Position numbers and translations under genes: made by a program. A stretch of 64,000 nt of DNA from Haliea sp. Its GTDB lineage: Bacteria; Pseudomonadota; Gammaproteobacteria; Pseudomonadales; Halieaceae. The stretch lies in contig JADJAL010000010.1 of assembly GCA_016704305.1 (NCBI GenBank), positions 62,001 through 126,000 of the forward strand. The letters are read 5' to 3'. Within the stretch, counting starts at the first letter, position 1. Every line of letters starts with the position of its first letter. The notes under the pieces are model-generated. The model saw only the letters and a program-made list of their open reading frames with translations. It was not told the origin of the DNA and made no database searches. Below are positions 1 to 8,019 of this stretch, piece after piece.

Positions 1-169
1 GCTACCGCAGCAAAAAAATCCCTACATCCATTCACGGCTGTCCCGACGTACCCGAATTGATGTGATGTTCAAGGATTGTTCATGTACGCGTCACGAAAAC
101 GTCACGATCCCGCCTCAGAGTCGCTTGCGCAACGTTAATCCACGCAAACAGACAATGAGGATTTACTGG

Positions 170-2020
170 ATGTTTCTTAAGAAAAATTTACTGCTCGCAG
201 TCATCGCCATGCCATTGCTGCTGTCGGGATGCTGGGGCGGCGACGATGGGGACAATGGCGCAACAGGCGCTGCGGGGCCCGCCGGCCCCATTGGGCCAGA
301 AGGTCCTGCAGGCCCGCCTGGTACGGATGGCACGGATGGCGAAGACGCGACGCCATCAACCATCGCGCTTTCTTTTCTGGGCCGTTACGAAACCGGCCAG
401 TTTGGGGAATCAGCGGCGGAAATCGTTGATTATGATCCCGCCACAGAGAGTGCATTCGTGGTCAACGCCCAATCGGGCAGCGTGGATGTGCTGGATGCCA
501 GCTCACCGAGTACGCCAACACTCGTGACCTCTTTGGATGTCGCCGCCGACGTTGCCGCGGCACTCAGCCTGAGCGCGAGTGATCTGGGTGCCGCCAACAG
601 CGTAAGCGTCAGTGGCAATACGCTCGCCGTTGCCATCGAAGCGGATATCAAACAGGAAAACGGTTACATCGCCTTCTACCAAACCGACGGCACGTTCCTC
701 AGCGCGGTCGAAGCTGGCGCACTACCGGACATGGTAACTTTCTCGCCAGACGGCAATACGGTTATCGCAGCCAACGAAGGGGAGCCAAACGGCGACTACT
801 CTGTAGATCCCGAGGGCAGCGTGACAGTGGTGGACGTGTCCGGTGGTGCCGGCGCGCTTACTGCCGCAAACGTAACGCAGGTTGGATTTACCGCCTTTAA
901 CGGCGGCGGATTGACCGGTCCAGTCCGTATTTCAGCCAAATCCGCGAGCGTCGCGGCCGATCTGGAGCCAGAGTATGTCGCTGTATCCGCTGACAGCACT
1001 ACGGCTTACATCATGCTGCAGGAAAACAATGCCGTAGCCACTCTCGACCTGGCGACGAAAACAATTACCGGCATCAGAGGGCTCGGGTTCAAGGATTACT
1101 CGATCCCCGGCAATGAAATGGACCCCAGTAATGAAGACGGTGGTGTAAACATTCGTTCGGTACCCGTATTCGGCGTCTACATGCCGGACTCTGCCGACAC
1201 CTACACGTTCAACGGCATCACCTACATCGTGACCGCCAATGAAGGTGATGGGCGCGAATACCTGACCGATGCCGAAGATGCCGAGGACTGTGCCGAGCAG
1301 GGCGGGTTTGATTTCGACGACGGCGATTGCTTTCACTACCTGGACGAAATCCGCATCAAGGACATCACTGACGATGGCGCCACTTTTGACAAGGACCTGG
1401 TCGCGCTGGCTGGCGACGATTTTCAGGATGACGAAAAACTGGGTCGACTGAAGGTGATAGCTAACCTGGGTGTTTCCGGCACCTGCGCCTCCCTGGCGAC
1501 AACAGGGCAACCCGGCGCTGATTGCACCTATGGGGCTTTGTATGCCTATGGTGGCCGCTCCTTCACCATCTGGAACACACAAAGCGGGCAGCCGGTTTTC
1601 GATTCAGGCAATGCGTTTGAGGTCATCACCGCGAATCGGCTGGGCAGCAGCTTCAATGCCAGCAACGATGACAACGAGGGCGATGATCGATCTGACGACA
1701 AGGGCCCCGAGCCCGAAGCCATGGAGATCGGCCAGATCAACGGCCGTACCTATGCATTCATAGGCCTTGAACGCGTCGGAGGAATCATGGTGTACGACAT
1801 TACCAACCCTGAAGCCCCCGCATTTGTGCAATACATCAATATGCGCGACTTCACGATTGAAGACGTCGAAGAGGACCTGGCGCTGGTTGGCGACCTGGGG
1901 CCGGAATCGATCAAGTTTGTCGCTGCCGATGACAGCCCCACCGGCAATCCGATGCTGCTCCTCGGGAACGAAGTCAGCGGCACCACGTCGTTCTTCAATT
2001 TTGAGGTCATTGCCTTGTAA
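170..2020 (+). CDS. Choice-of-anchor I family lipoprotein with collagen-like N-terminal stalk
   Basis: Predicted exported lipoprotein of 616 residues. The ATG at 170 is preferred over ATGs at 62 and 155 because a GAGG lies 9 nt upstream and the protein then opens with a typical signal (KK, hydrophobic core, LLSGC lipobox with Cys21). After the lipidated Cys come about eleven Gly-X-Y triplets (residues 27-59, GATGAAGPAGPIGPEG and similar), a collagen-like stalk. The rest resembles choice-of-anchor I proteins, which are beta-propeller-like and distantly related to secreted phosphatases, with acidic Asp/Glu-rich loops that could bind metal. No enzymatic residues can be assigned. It is likely displayed on the cell surface. 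A rho-independent terminator follows. The family call is fairly secure; the activity is unknown. Confidence 0.8.
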   Translation: MFLKKNLLLAVIAMPLLLSGCWGGDDGDNGATGAAGPAGPIGPEGPAGPPGTDGTDGEDATPSTIALSFLGRYETGQFGESAAEIVDYDPATESAFVVNAQSGSVDVLDASSPSTPTLVTSLDVAADVAAALSLSASDLGAANSVSVSGNTLAVAIEADIKQENGYIAFYQTDGTFLSAVEAGALPDMVTFSPDGNTVIAANEGEPNGDYSVDPEGSVTVVDVSGGAGALTAANVTQVGFTAFNGGGLTGPVRISAKSASVAADLEPEYVAVSADSTTAYIMLQENNAVATLDLATKTITGIRGLGFKDYSIPGNEMDPSNEDGGVNIRSVPVFGVYMPDSADTYTFNGITYIVTANEGDGREYLTDAEDAEDCAEQGGFDFDDGDCFHYLDEIRIKDITDDGATFDKDLVALAGDDFQDDEKLGRLKVIANLGVSGTCASLATTGQPGADCTYGALYAYGGRSFTIWNTQSGQPVFDSGNAFEVITANRLGSSFNASNDDNEGDDRSDDKGPEPEAMEIGQINGRTYAFIGLERVGGIMVYDITNPEAPAFVQYINMRDFTIEDVEEDLALVGDLGPESIKFVAADDSPTGNPMLLLGNEVSGTTSFFNFEVIAL

Positions 2021-2070
2021 GTTTGCGATCATCCGCAGGGATAGCGACACCGCTATCCGCCACTTGAATC

Positions 2071-2107
2071 AGCCCGTTCGTATCGCCGACCGGGCTTTTT
2101 TATTTTT
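2071..2107 (+). terminator. Rho-independent terminator after the collagen-like lipoprotein gene
   Basis: Stem AGCCCG (2071-2076) pairs with CGGGCT (2091-2096) around a 14-nt loop that can extend the stem, followed directly by a T-rich tract to about 2107. It lies 50 nt past the stop codon. Confidence 0.8.
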
Positions 2108-2281
2108 CAGCTGCAAGGAAGACACCGGCGCCGTCTGGCGCCTCTAGAAATACATTTTTGTCATCTCCACCTCAAGACGCTAACCTGATGGGTGAAGGCA
2201 TATGTCGCATTTATCCATCCAGTATTTACAATTCCTCGATTGCCTGCCGAGGCGTCACTAAATCCGGGAGCGCGACTGGCT

Positions 2282-2770
2282 TTGAAAAGAATCCTCATCT
2301 TCGGCAACTCAGGCTCCGGCAAGTCCACGCTGGCGACAGCACTGTCGCGCGCGCGGGAACTGGCCCACCTGGATCTGGACACACTGGCCTGGCTACCCAC
2401 CAAAGCGCCGCAGAGAATGCCGTTGGCGGAGTCGCAAGCGGCAATTCAGGCGTTCATGTCATCCAGCGATCACTGGGTAATCGAGGGTTGCTATGCAGAC
2501 CTCCTCGAATTCGCAACACCCTATGCAAACGAAGTCATATTTATGAACCTCCCGGTGGCGGCCTGTATTGAGAATGCGCGGAAACGGCCCTGGGAGCCGC
2601 ACAAATATGCATCGAAGGCCGAGCAGGATAAAAACCTCGACATGCTGATCGAGTGGATTTCACAGTACCCCAAGCGGCAGGACGAATTCTCCGAAGCCGC
2701 GCACCGGCTGCTCTATGAGCGTTTTTCAGGTGAGAAACGCATGATTACCCGCAACGAACAGGGCCGCTAG
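2282..2770 (+). CDS. P-loop nucleoside kinase-like ATPase (adenylate kinase/FlaR-like)
   Basis: Small P-loop protein of about 162 residues. The Walker A motif GNSGSGKST sits at residues 8-16, followed by HLDLDTLAW, the substrate-side DLD segment seen in adenylate kinase/topology-modulation (FlaR-like) proteins, then WVIEGCY and a lid-like region rich in Arg and Trp. The start is taken as TTG at 2282, with GGGAG 11 nt upstream; this places the beta strand KRILIFG at the N terminus as in the family. An in-frame ATG at 2192 would add 30 poorly structured residues. The substrate is unknown. It stands alone between the lipoprotein gene and the RRM gene. Confidence 0.7.
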   Translation: MKRILIFGNSGSGKSTLATALSRARELAHLDLDTLAWLPTKAPQRMPLAESQAAIQAFMSSSDHWVIEGCYADLLEFATPYANEVIFMNLPVAACIENARKRPWEPHKYASKAEQDKNLDMLIEWISQYPKRQDEFSEAAHRLLYERFSGEKRMITRNEQGR

Positions 2771-2848
2771 CAAATCTACTGCGATCTGCACAAACGTACT
2801 AGAATGATCGTCCTTGCAGCCCCAAAGCAGCTTACGGCGTACCAACTC

Positions 2849-3097
2849 ATGAAGTTACTGATTCGCAACCTTGCCCGCACTACCACCGAAGAGGAATTGA
2901 AACAGCTCTTCGAACAATATGGCACCGTACAATCCTGCAACGTGGTGGCCGACAAAATCACCGGCGGCTCCAAAGGTTTCGCATTTGTGGAAATGCCGAA
3001 AACCGGAGAGGCCAAGGCGGCGATGCAAAACCTGAATAATCGAACTATCGCCAACAACAAGATTCGCGTCAAAAAAGCCGAGAAGAAAGAAGCGTAA
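2849..3097 (+). CDS. Small RNA-binding protein with a single RRM domain
   Basis: An 82-residue protein made almost entirely of one RNA recognition motif. RNP2 is LLIRNL at residues 3-8 and RNP1 is the SKGFAFVEM segment around residues 46-54; a lysine-rich tail follows. Bacterial single-RRM proteins of this size (cyanobacterial Rbp type) bind RNA and are often cold-inducible. The ATG at 2849 places the first beta strand immediately after the start; an upstream ATG at 2804 would add 15 unconserved residues. The neighbours are also small proteins, including a VF530-like one 89 nt downstream, but no operon link is proven. Domain assignment is secure; RNA targets are unknown. Confidence 0.88.
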   Translation: MKLLIRNLARTTTEEELKQLFEQYGTVQSCNVVADKITGGSKGFAFVEMPKTGEAKAAMQNLNNRTIANNKIRVKKAEKKEA

Positions 3098-3186
3098 ATG
3101 TCTGTGCAGAAAAGACGAAGTTGCGGCATCGTGTTGATCACTGCAATCACACAACGGCCTTCATGTGAGGACGGCGCAGAATAATC

Positions 3187-3438
3187 ATGGATAGTGGACA
3201 GGCGAATAATCCATTGCATGGCCTTACGCTGGAGGTGATTGTCACGCGCCTGGTGGATCACTGCGGCTGGGACGGCCTGGCGCAGAGAATCGCCATAAAC
3301 TGTTTCAAGAGTAACCCCTCGATAAAATCATCTCTGACGTTTTTGCGAAAAACACAATGGGCCAGAAACGAGGTCGAGGCTTTGTATATAGCGACATTTG
3401 CAAGGAAATCGCCGTGGGGAACGTCCAAGTACCAATGA
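3187..3438 (+). CDS. VF530 (DUF2132) family protein
   Basis: An 83-residue protein with the hallmark order of the VF530/DUF2132 family: NNPLHGLTLE near the N terminus, LVDHCGWDGLAQRI, CFKSNPSIKSSLTFLRKT, and WARNEVEALYI near the C terminus. The family is a compact helical domain named after a Vibrio fischeri protein. The conserved NPSIKSSLKFLRKT block resembles a short DNA-binding helical element, but no function is established. It follows the RRM gene in the same orientation and may share its transcript. The family call is confident from recognised motifs. Confidence 0.85.
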   Translation: MDSGQANNPLHGLTLEVIVTRLVDHCGWDGLAQRIAINCFKSNPSIKSSLTFLRKTQWARNEVEALYIATFARKSPWGTSKYQ

Positions 3439-3511
3439 GCGGAATCACGGGCCAGTGCCTCTTTGCATGTCGGCGGGCACACTGCAAGAAATCTGGCGAC
3501 AGGAGTAAATA

Positions 3512-3838
3512 ATGGCAATCGAAAAAGGAAACCTCTTCGCATCCATCCCGGAAGAACTCAGCGAGGAGCTTTTCAATGAATTGGTCTGGTCGAAAAACGT
3601 CAGGATCGAGCGGATTGTTTCCAAAGGTCATTCATCCCCGGCCTCGGGCTGGTATGACCAGGTAGAAAATGAATGGGTTGCGGTGCTCAAAGGCGAGGCA
3701 AAAATAGCCTTTGAGAACGATGAAGTCGTCCATTTGATTGCGGGGGATCACCTCACCATACCCGCGCATAAAAGGCACAAGGTGACATGGACGAGCTCCT
3801 ACACGGAAACGGTGTGGCTCGCGGTTCACTACAAGTAA
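3512..3838 (+). CDS. Cupin-domain protein
   Basis: A 108-residue single-domain cupin. The central segment (ASGWYDQVENEWVAVLKGEA, then IAGDHLTIPAHKRHKV) matches the two cupin motifs; His residues in the second motif and Glu in the first could hold a metal. A good Shine-Dalgarno AGGAG lies 8 nt before the ATG. Proteins of this compact type are usually annotated only as cupin; candidates include small sugar or amino-acid dioxygenase-like folds. The substrate is unknown and the neighbours do not help. Confidence 0.8.
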   Translation: MAIEKGNLFASIPEELSEELFNELVWSKNVRIERIVSKGHSSPASGWYDQVENEWVAVLKGEAKIAFENDEVVHLIAGDHLTIPAHKRHKVTWTSSYTETVWLAVHYK

Positions 3839-3913
3839 GCCGGGTTCTTCTCAATTGAGAAATCAGAGGATCGGGCAAACGCACATTCGCACTGGAATTC
3901 ACGAACGGCAACA

Positions 3914-5848
3914 ATGAAGCGCTTCATTCTCTGGGACAACGACGGCGTTCTCGTCGATACCGAACTCTGGTATTTCAAGGCGACACAGCGCGCATTGGGA
4001 GAGCTTGGTATCGCCCTGGACCAAACCACTTACGTGCAACGCATGGTGCACGGCGCGTCAAGCTGGGAATTGGCGCAACAAGCTGGCATCCACTCGCAGC
4101 AGATTGCCGCGAAACGCGTGCAACGCGACGCCTACTACGAAAGCTATCTGGGCAACGAGGCGATCGACATTCCGGGCGTCGAGGACATCCTGGCAACGGT
4201 TGGCAGGACCCACAGGATGGCCATCGTGACGACCTCAACGCGCGCGCACTTTGAACTGATCCACAGAAACAGAACGCTGCTGCGGCATATGGATTTTGTA
4301 CTCACGCGGGAGGACTATACTGCGTCCAAGCCCGATCCGGAGCCGTATCTGCTCGCGCTGCGCAAGTTGGGCGCCAGCGCGCACGAATGCCTGGTGGTGG
4401 AAGACTCGCAGCGCGGCCTGCAAGCGGCGCTCGCCGCAGGCATCGACTGCGCCGTGGTCCACAACCCATTCACAGCGAGCCACGATTTCACCGGGGCAAT
4501 ACACACGCTGAACTCACTGGCGGAATTACCGGGAATTCTTCATGACATTTGCAAGCATCGCAATGAGCATCGTCAGAGGTTTGACAGCTTGCTGAAGCGT
4601 TACGCGCGCGCCCAGCCCGGTGACAGCAAGGCCTTCCGTCTGGCATGTGCAGCGTCATTCGCGCTCCTTGCATTCGTGTCGACCAGCACCGGTGCAGGCA
4701 TAGACGCCAGCGCCGACAATGCTGCCAGTGCACGCACGCCACCCTCCGCGACCATCTGGCAAGTAGGTCCCGAGCGCAAAATAAAGCTTCCATCCCAGGC
4801 TGCGAACTTCGCCCAACCCGGCGACACGATCGAGATCGATGCCGCTATCTATCTCAACGACTACGCTGAGTGGCGGCAGGAAAACCTCACCCTGCGCGGC
4901 GTCGGCGGCATGGCGCACCTTAAGTCCAACACGCTGATTCCGAATGGCAAGGCGATCTGGATCGTGAGCGGCAACAACACGGTGATCGAAAACGTGGAGT
5001 TCTCCGGCGCGCGGGTTGTGGACACAAACGGCGCGGGCATCCGGCACGAGGGCGGCGACCTCACCTTGCGCAACACCTACTTCCACCACAACGAATTTTC
5101 CGTGCTCACCGGCGCAGACCCGGACGCGAGCCTTGACGTCATATCCTCACGCTTTTACTTTCAGAGGCGCGAAGGCACCTTCAGCCATGGTATTTATGTT
5201 GGGGCGTTGGGGCGTTTCACGATCACCGGCAGCCACTTCAAGGGCACTGATCGCGGCCACCAGATCAAATCCCGCGCGCTGGAAAACCACATCCTGTACA
5301 ACCGCATCGAAGACATCGCCAACGGCAACTCCAGCCGACTGGTGGATCTGTCGAACTGCGGGCTGAGTTATATCGTCGGCAACGACATGCAGCAGTCCAG
5401 TACCAGCCTGAACCTTAACGCGATTGGCTACGGACCGGAGGGCTGCGAGGGCCGCAGTGCGCGCCAGCATCGACTGTTCGTCGTGAACAACACCTTCGTG
5501 AACGAGGCGATGAACAGCACCCTGGTGCGAAACCACGCCAATGGCCAAGCGCTGGTCGCGAATAACCTGGTGTTTGGTCGCACGGACTTCTTGCAGGGCA
5601 AAGGCATTCAGCAAAACAATGTCGCGATAGACCTCAGCCTGCGAATCCCCGGCAGCTGGGATGCGCCGCCTGGCTCCGCGGCGATAGACACCGCGCAGGC
5701 TGTGTTCGACGATGACGGCGCGCCGATCGTCCCGAACAGGGAATTCAACCCGCCACTCGGCACAGTGGCTCGTACCCTCTCCAACGCTCCCGATATCGGC
5801 TCACGCGAGGTATTGCAAAACACAGCCGTACACAGCAGCTCCATGTAG
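3914..5848 (+). CDS. HAD-IA phosphatase fused in frame to an exported right-handed beta-helix domain
   Basis: One 644-residue reading frame with two unrelated halves. Residues 1-215 are a HAD subfamily IA phosphatase/phosphoglucomutase-like domain: motif I is WDNDGVLVDTE (nucleophile D8), motif II TTSTRAHF, the Lys in ASKPDPEPYL, and motif IV VEDSQRG. Residues 226-265 look like a signal peptide (LLKRYARAQ, then a hydrophobic ASFALLAFVS core and small residues). Residues 280-630 are a parallel beta-helix (IENVEFSGARV, LTLRNTYFHHNEF, FTITGSHFKG). A cytosolic phosphatase joined to an exported helix makes little topological sense. A TTG at 4589, preceded by AGAGG 9 nt upstream, would start a separate exported protein. 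Either this is a true fusion, a lost stop codon, or two nested genes. Confidence 0.75.
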   Translation: MKRFILWDNDGVLVDTELWYFKATQRALGELGIALDQTTYVQRMVHGASSWELAQQAGIHSQQIAAKRVQRDAYYESYLGNEAIDIPGVEDILATVGRTHRMAIVTTSTRAHFELIHRNRTLLRHMDFVLTREDYTASKPDPEPYLLALRKLGASAHECLVVEDSQRGLQAALAAGIDCAVVHNPFTASHDFTGAIHTLNSLAELPGILHDICKHRNEHRQRFDSLLKRYARAQPGDSKAFRLACAASFALLAFVSTSTGAGIDASADNAASARTPPSATIWQVGPERKIKLPSQAANFAQPGDTIEIDAAIYLNDYAEWRQENLTLRGVGGMAHLKSNTLIPNGKAIWIVSGNNTVIENVEFSGARVVDTNGAGIRHEGGDLTLRNTYFHHNEFSVLTGADPDASLDVISSRFYFQRREGTFSHGIYVGALGRFTITGSHFKGTDRGHQIKSRALENHILYNRIEDIANGNSSRLVDLSNCGLSYIVGNDMQQSSTSLNLNAIGYGPEGCEGRSARQHRLFVVNNTFVNEAMNSTLVRNHANGQALVANNLVFGRTDFLQGKGIQQNNVAIDLSLRIPGSWDAPPGSAAIDTAQAVFDDDGAPIVPNREFNPPLGTVARTLSNAPDIGSREVLQNTAVHSSSM

Positions 5849-5886
5849 GGCTCTCCAGTGCACAGACGCCAAATCCCTTCACCCGC

Positions 5887-6522
5887 TCACCCGACCAACG
5901 GCCGTCGTACAACGTTTGCTTCAAATTCTCGAAGCAACAGGCCGGTCAGCTCTCTTTCCACTACGCCAGTCTCAATGTCGGTTGGACGCGCTGAAATGAA
6001 TGCGTGAACCAGGCTGTCTACCAAATGCACTGCCGTGAAAGCAAAACGGCCCAATACCTCTCGATCTGCGCCGGGGTGCAACTGCGCCAGAGCATGAGCC
6101 AAAACAGAAATCGATGTCGTTAAATTCGCGGCATGCACTGTTCCATCTCCCATGTCGGGAATCTGCGTCGCAAGGGCGACGTGCAGCGGGAAATTGTCCT
6201 GATGGCCTGCGATGGTGGCCTTTATGAGGTGGGCAACCCATTGGTCAAGAGGTACGGTACCAACATTGGTCATCGCCGCGCTGAAGCTTGCCATTTGCTC
6301 TTCGCTATGACGCCGCTGCAAAGCGACGATCAGCGCCTGTTTGTTCGGGAAATACTGGTACAGCGACCCAATGCTCACCCCGGCCAGCTCCGCTACGCGA
6401 TTGGTAGTCAGGCGCGCATATCCTTCATGCACCAAAATGTGAGCAGCAGCCTGGAGCATCGCTTCGACAGCAGCAACCGCCCTGGCTTGAAGCGGCTTTT
6501 TCCGTGGCTCAGGTACCGACAT
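5887..6522 (-). CDS. TetR/AcrR family transcriptional regulator
   Basis: A 211-residue TetR repressor. The helix-turn-helix spans residues 20-65 (ILVHEGYARLTTNRVAELAG, then VSIGSLYQYFPNKQALI), which is the classic TetR_N pattern. The C-terminal ligand domain is typical of AcrR-type proteins with an unknown inducer. It is transcribed divergently from the O-methyltransferase gene at 6603, and the 80-bp gap between them holds a perfect 8-bp inverted repeat (6551-6572). It probably represses itself and the methyltransferase; this is inference from position. Confidence 0.9.
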   Translation of the reverse strand: MSVPEPRKKPLQARAVAAVEAMLQAAAHILVHEGYARLTTNRVAELAGVSIGSLYQYFPNKQALIVALQRRHSEEQMASFSAAMTNVGTVPLDQWVAHLIKATIAGHQDNFPLHVALATQIPDMGDGTVHAANLTTSISVLAHALAQLHPGADREVLGRFAFTAVHLVDSLVHAFISARPTDIETGVVERELTGLLLREFEANVVRRPLVG

Positions 6523-6550
6523 GGGTCCGTTGGTGACTATGCGAGTAGTA

Positions 6551-6572
6551 AATATGAGGCATTGCTCATATT
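6551..6572. promoter_or_regulatory. Palindromic operator in TetR/methyltransferase divergent gap
   Basis: Perfect inverted repeat AATATGAG-GCATTG-CTCATATT (8-bp arms, 6-nt spacer) in the 80-bp gap between the tetR gene (start 6522) and the O-methyltransferase gene (start 6603). The size and position fit a TetR dimer site controlling both promoters. Not tested. Confidence 0.7.
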
Positions 6573-6602
6573 ATTCTGGCTTCACTACGGAGTCCAGTTA
6601 TC

Positions 6603-7283
6603 GTGACAATCCTTCAGTCCAGCCTCCACGAACCGGCGGTCATGGCAGTGCTCGACCGCCTGCACGGCCACGACCGTGCCAACTTGCTTGGCTTCTTACC
6701 TGCCGCCGTGCCGACGATCGTCGAAGGCTGGTTCGGACGCAGGCCGTCGATCGAGCTCGAGGCAAAGCGTTTCCGCAAGATGGCGATCGGACTGGACAGG
6801 GATTGCGGACGACTCGCGTATCTGACGGCGCGAGCAATCAACGCAAAGCGCATCGTTGAATTCGGAACGTCGTTTGGTATCTCGACGCTTTATCTGGCAG
6901 CTGCCGTACGAGACAACGGCGGTGGCATAGTCATTGGATCTGAAATCGAGCCCGGCAAGATCAAAGTGGCCCGCGCGAATATTGCCGAGGCGGGACTGAC
7001 CGCTTTTGCCGAAATTCGTGCAGGCAACGCACTGGAATCATTGGCAGATCCTGGCGGCGCCGTCGACGTGGTGCTGCTCGATGGATGGAAGGATCTCTAT
7101 CTCCCGGTATTGCGCATGATCGAGCCACATTTGCGCCCTGGAGCCGTAATTCTGGCTGACAATATCACCATGTTTAAATCCGCGCTTCGTCCCTATGTTG
7201 ATTACGTGCAAGACATCAACAATGGCTACCAATCAGTCACACTGAAAATCGGCTCCGGGTTTGAATATTCTGTGAGGGTTTGA
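6603..7283 (+). CDS. Class I SAM-dependent O-methyltransferase
   Basis: A 226-residue protein of the O-methyltransferase family 3 / class I fold. Motif I is VEFGTSFGISTLYLA (about residues 84-98), the acidic residue after beta 2 is in IGSEIEPGKI, and motif IV VDVVLLDGWKDLYLPVL is followed by the LRPGAVILADN post-motif. Relatives methylate small phenols, catechols or antibiotics using SAM. The start is GTG at 6603 with GGAG about 10 nt upstream. It is divergent from a TetR regulator with an operator between them, which suggests inducible detoxification or modification of a small molecule. The substrate cannot be read from sequence. Confidence 0.85.
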   Translation: MTILQSSLHEPAVMAVLDRLHGHDRANLLGFLPAAVPTIVEGWFGRRPSIELEAKRFRKMAIGLDRDCGRLAYLTARAINAKRIVEFGTSFGISTLYLAAAVRDNGGGIVIGSEIEPGKIKVARANIAEAGLTAFAEIRAGNALESLADPGGAVDVVLLDGWKDLYLPVLRMIEPHLRPGAVILADNITMFKSALRPYVDYVQDINNGYQSVTLKIGSGFEYSVRV

Positions 7284-7391
7284 ACAGCGAGCTCGTGGGC
7301 GGACGGAAATCTGACTCCATGCGCGGACTGCTTTATTCGCTCAAATACGCGCCGAGTAAGCGACACCGCCGATCCTGAACAATGATGCCGG

Positions 7392-7718
7392 TCAAGATAT
7401 CCCGCCCGCCGACAAGAGACTGTCAACCAGCAACAACGACGCCTCCAGCTCTGCGCTGCGCAGGCCGGTGCCACGAAAATACTCTTCCGCCATCGGCGCG
7501 ATGCCACTGCGCGCAGGCAGGGTCTCGCCCGCCTCCAGCATGCGGTAGAGCGTGGGCAGGAAGATGAACTGCAGCCACTGCGGGAACGTCAGCGTATCGA
7601 TACAAAAGGGCTCATCGGATGCCAGTGCCGCCGCACTGGGCGACACCTTCTCCCACAGCCCGAGCTGGCGTAGCTGCGCCTCGATATCAATCAGTACTGC
7701 TGCAATCTCTGTCCGCAT
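7392..7718 (-). CDS. yqcC: YqcC family protein (DUF446)
   Basis: A protein of about 108 residues matching the YqcC family: helical start (VLIDIEAQLRQLGLWE), then PFCIDTLTFPQWLQFIFLPT and a C-terminal helix ending SLLLVDSLLS. The segment FCIDTLxFxQWLQFIFLPR is diagnostic of the family. In enterobacteria it often neighbours truC; here it stands alone. An upstream in-frame start at 7766 would add 16 unconserved residues, so ATG 7718 is used. Function is unknown. Confidence 0.85.
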   Translation of the reverse strand: MRTEIAAVLIDIEAQLRQLGLWEKVSPSAAALASDEPFCIDTLTFPQWLQFIFLPTLYRMLEAGETLPARSGIAPMAEEYFRGTGLRSAELEASLLLVDSLLSAGGIS

Positions 7719-7843
7719 GCTCACCTTGTAAGACTTGTACGACGAAGCGCGGGGCGTCTCATGCACGGATGCCGATCCATGCCCGCAGTGTGTGCCAAAC
7801 AGCGCGATATTACCCGATAGCGAAAAGCCGTACAGGATGTGCT

Positions 7844-7872
7844 TTGACCGGGTGCAGCGATAACGCTATTCT
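7844..7872 (+). promoter_or_regulatory. sigma70 promoter of tRNA-Gly
   Basis: -35 TTGACC (7844-7849), 17-bp spacer, -10 TATTCT (7867-7872), followed by a GC-rich discriminator (GGCGCCCC) typical of stringently controlled stable-RNA promoters. It lies about 47 bp upstream of the tRNA. Confidence 0.7.
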
Positions 7873-7918
7873 GGCGCCCCGTCGGTCGTCAGCTGTTGCT
7901 GTAATCGCGGGACATCAT

Positions 7919-7992
7919 GCGGGTGTAGTTCAATGGTAGAACGGCAGCTTCCCAAGCTGCATACGTGGGTTCGATTCCCATCACCCGCTCCA
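7919..7992 (+). tRNA. tRNA-Gly (anticodon CCC)
   Basis: A complete cloverleaf. Acceptor arms GCGGGTG (7919-7925) and CACCCGC (7982-7988) pair perfectly, with discriminator T and genome-encoded CCA at 7990-7992. The D arm contains GTTCAATGGTAGAAC, the anticodon stem GCAGC/GCTGC encloses loop TTCCCAA with anticodon CCC, and the T arm carries GTTCGATTC. It reads the GGG glycine codon. It is a single tRNA with its own promoter just upstream. Confidence 0.97.
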
Positions 7993-8019
7993 TCTCGCAT
8001 CGCGACTGGCGCTGGAGCA

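Noticed and set aside
932..1582. Long antisense frame inside the collagen-like lipoprotein gene
   Set aside because: Shadow of a real gene in G+C-rich DNA; no motifs and no ribosome site.
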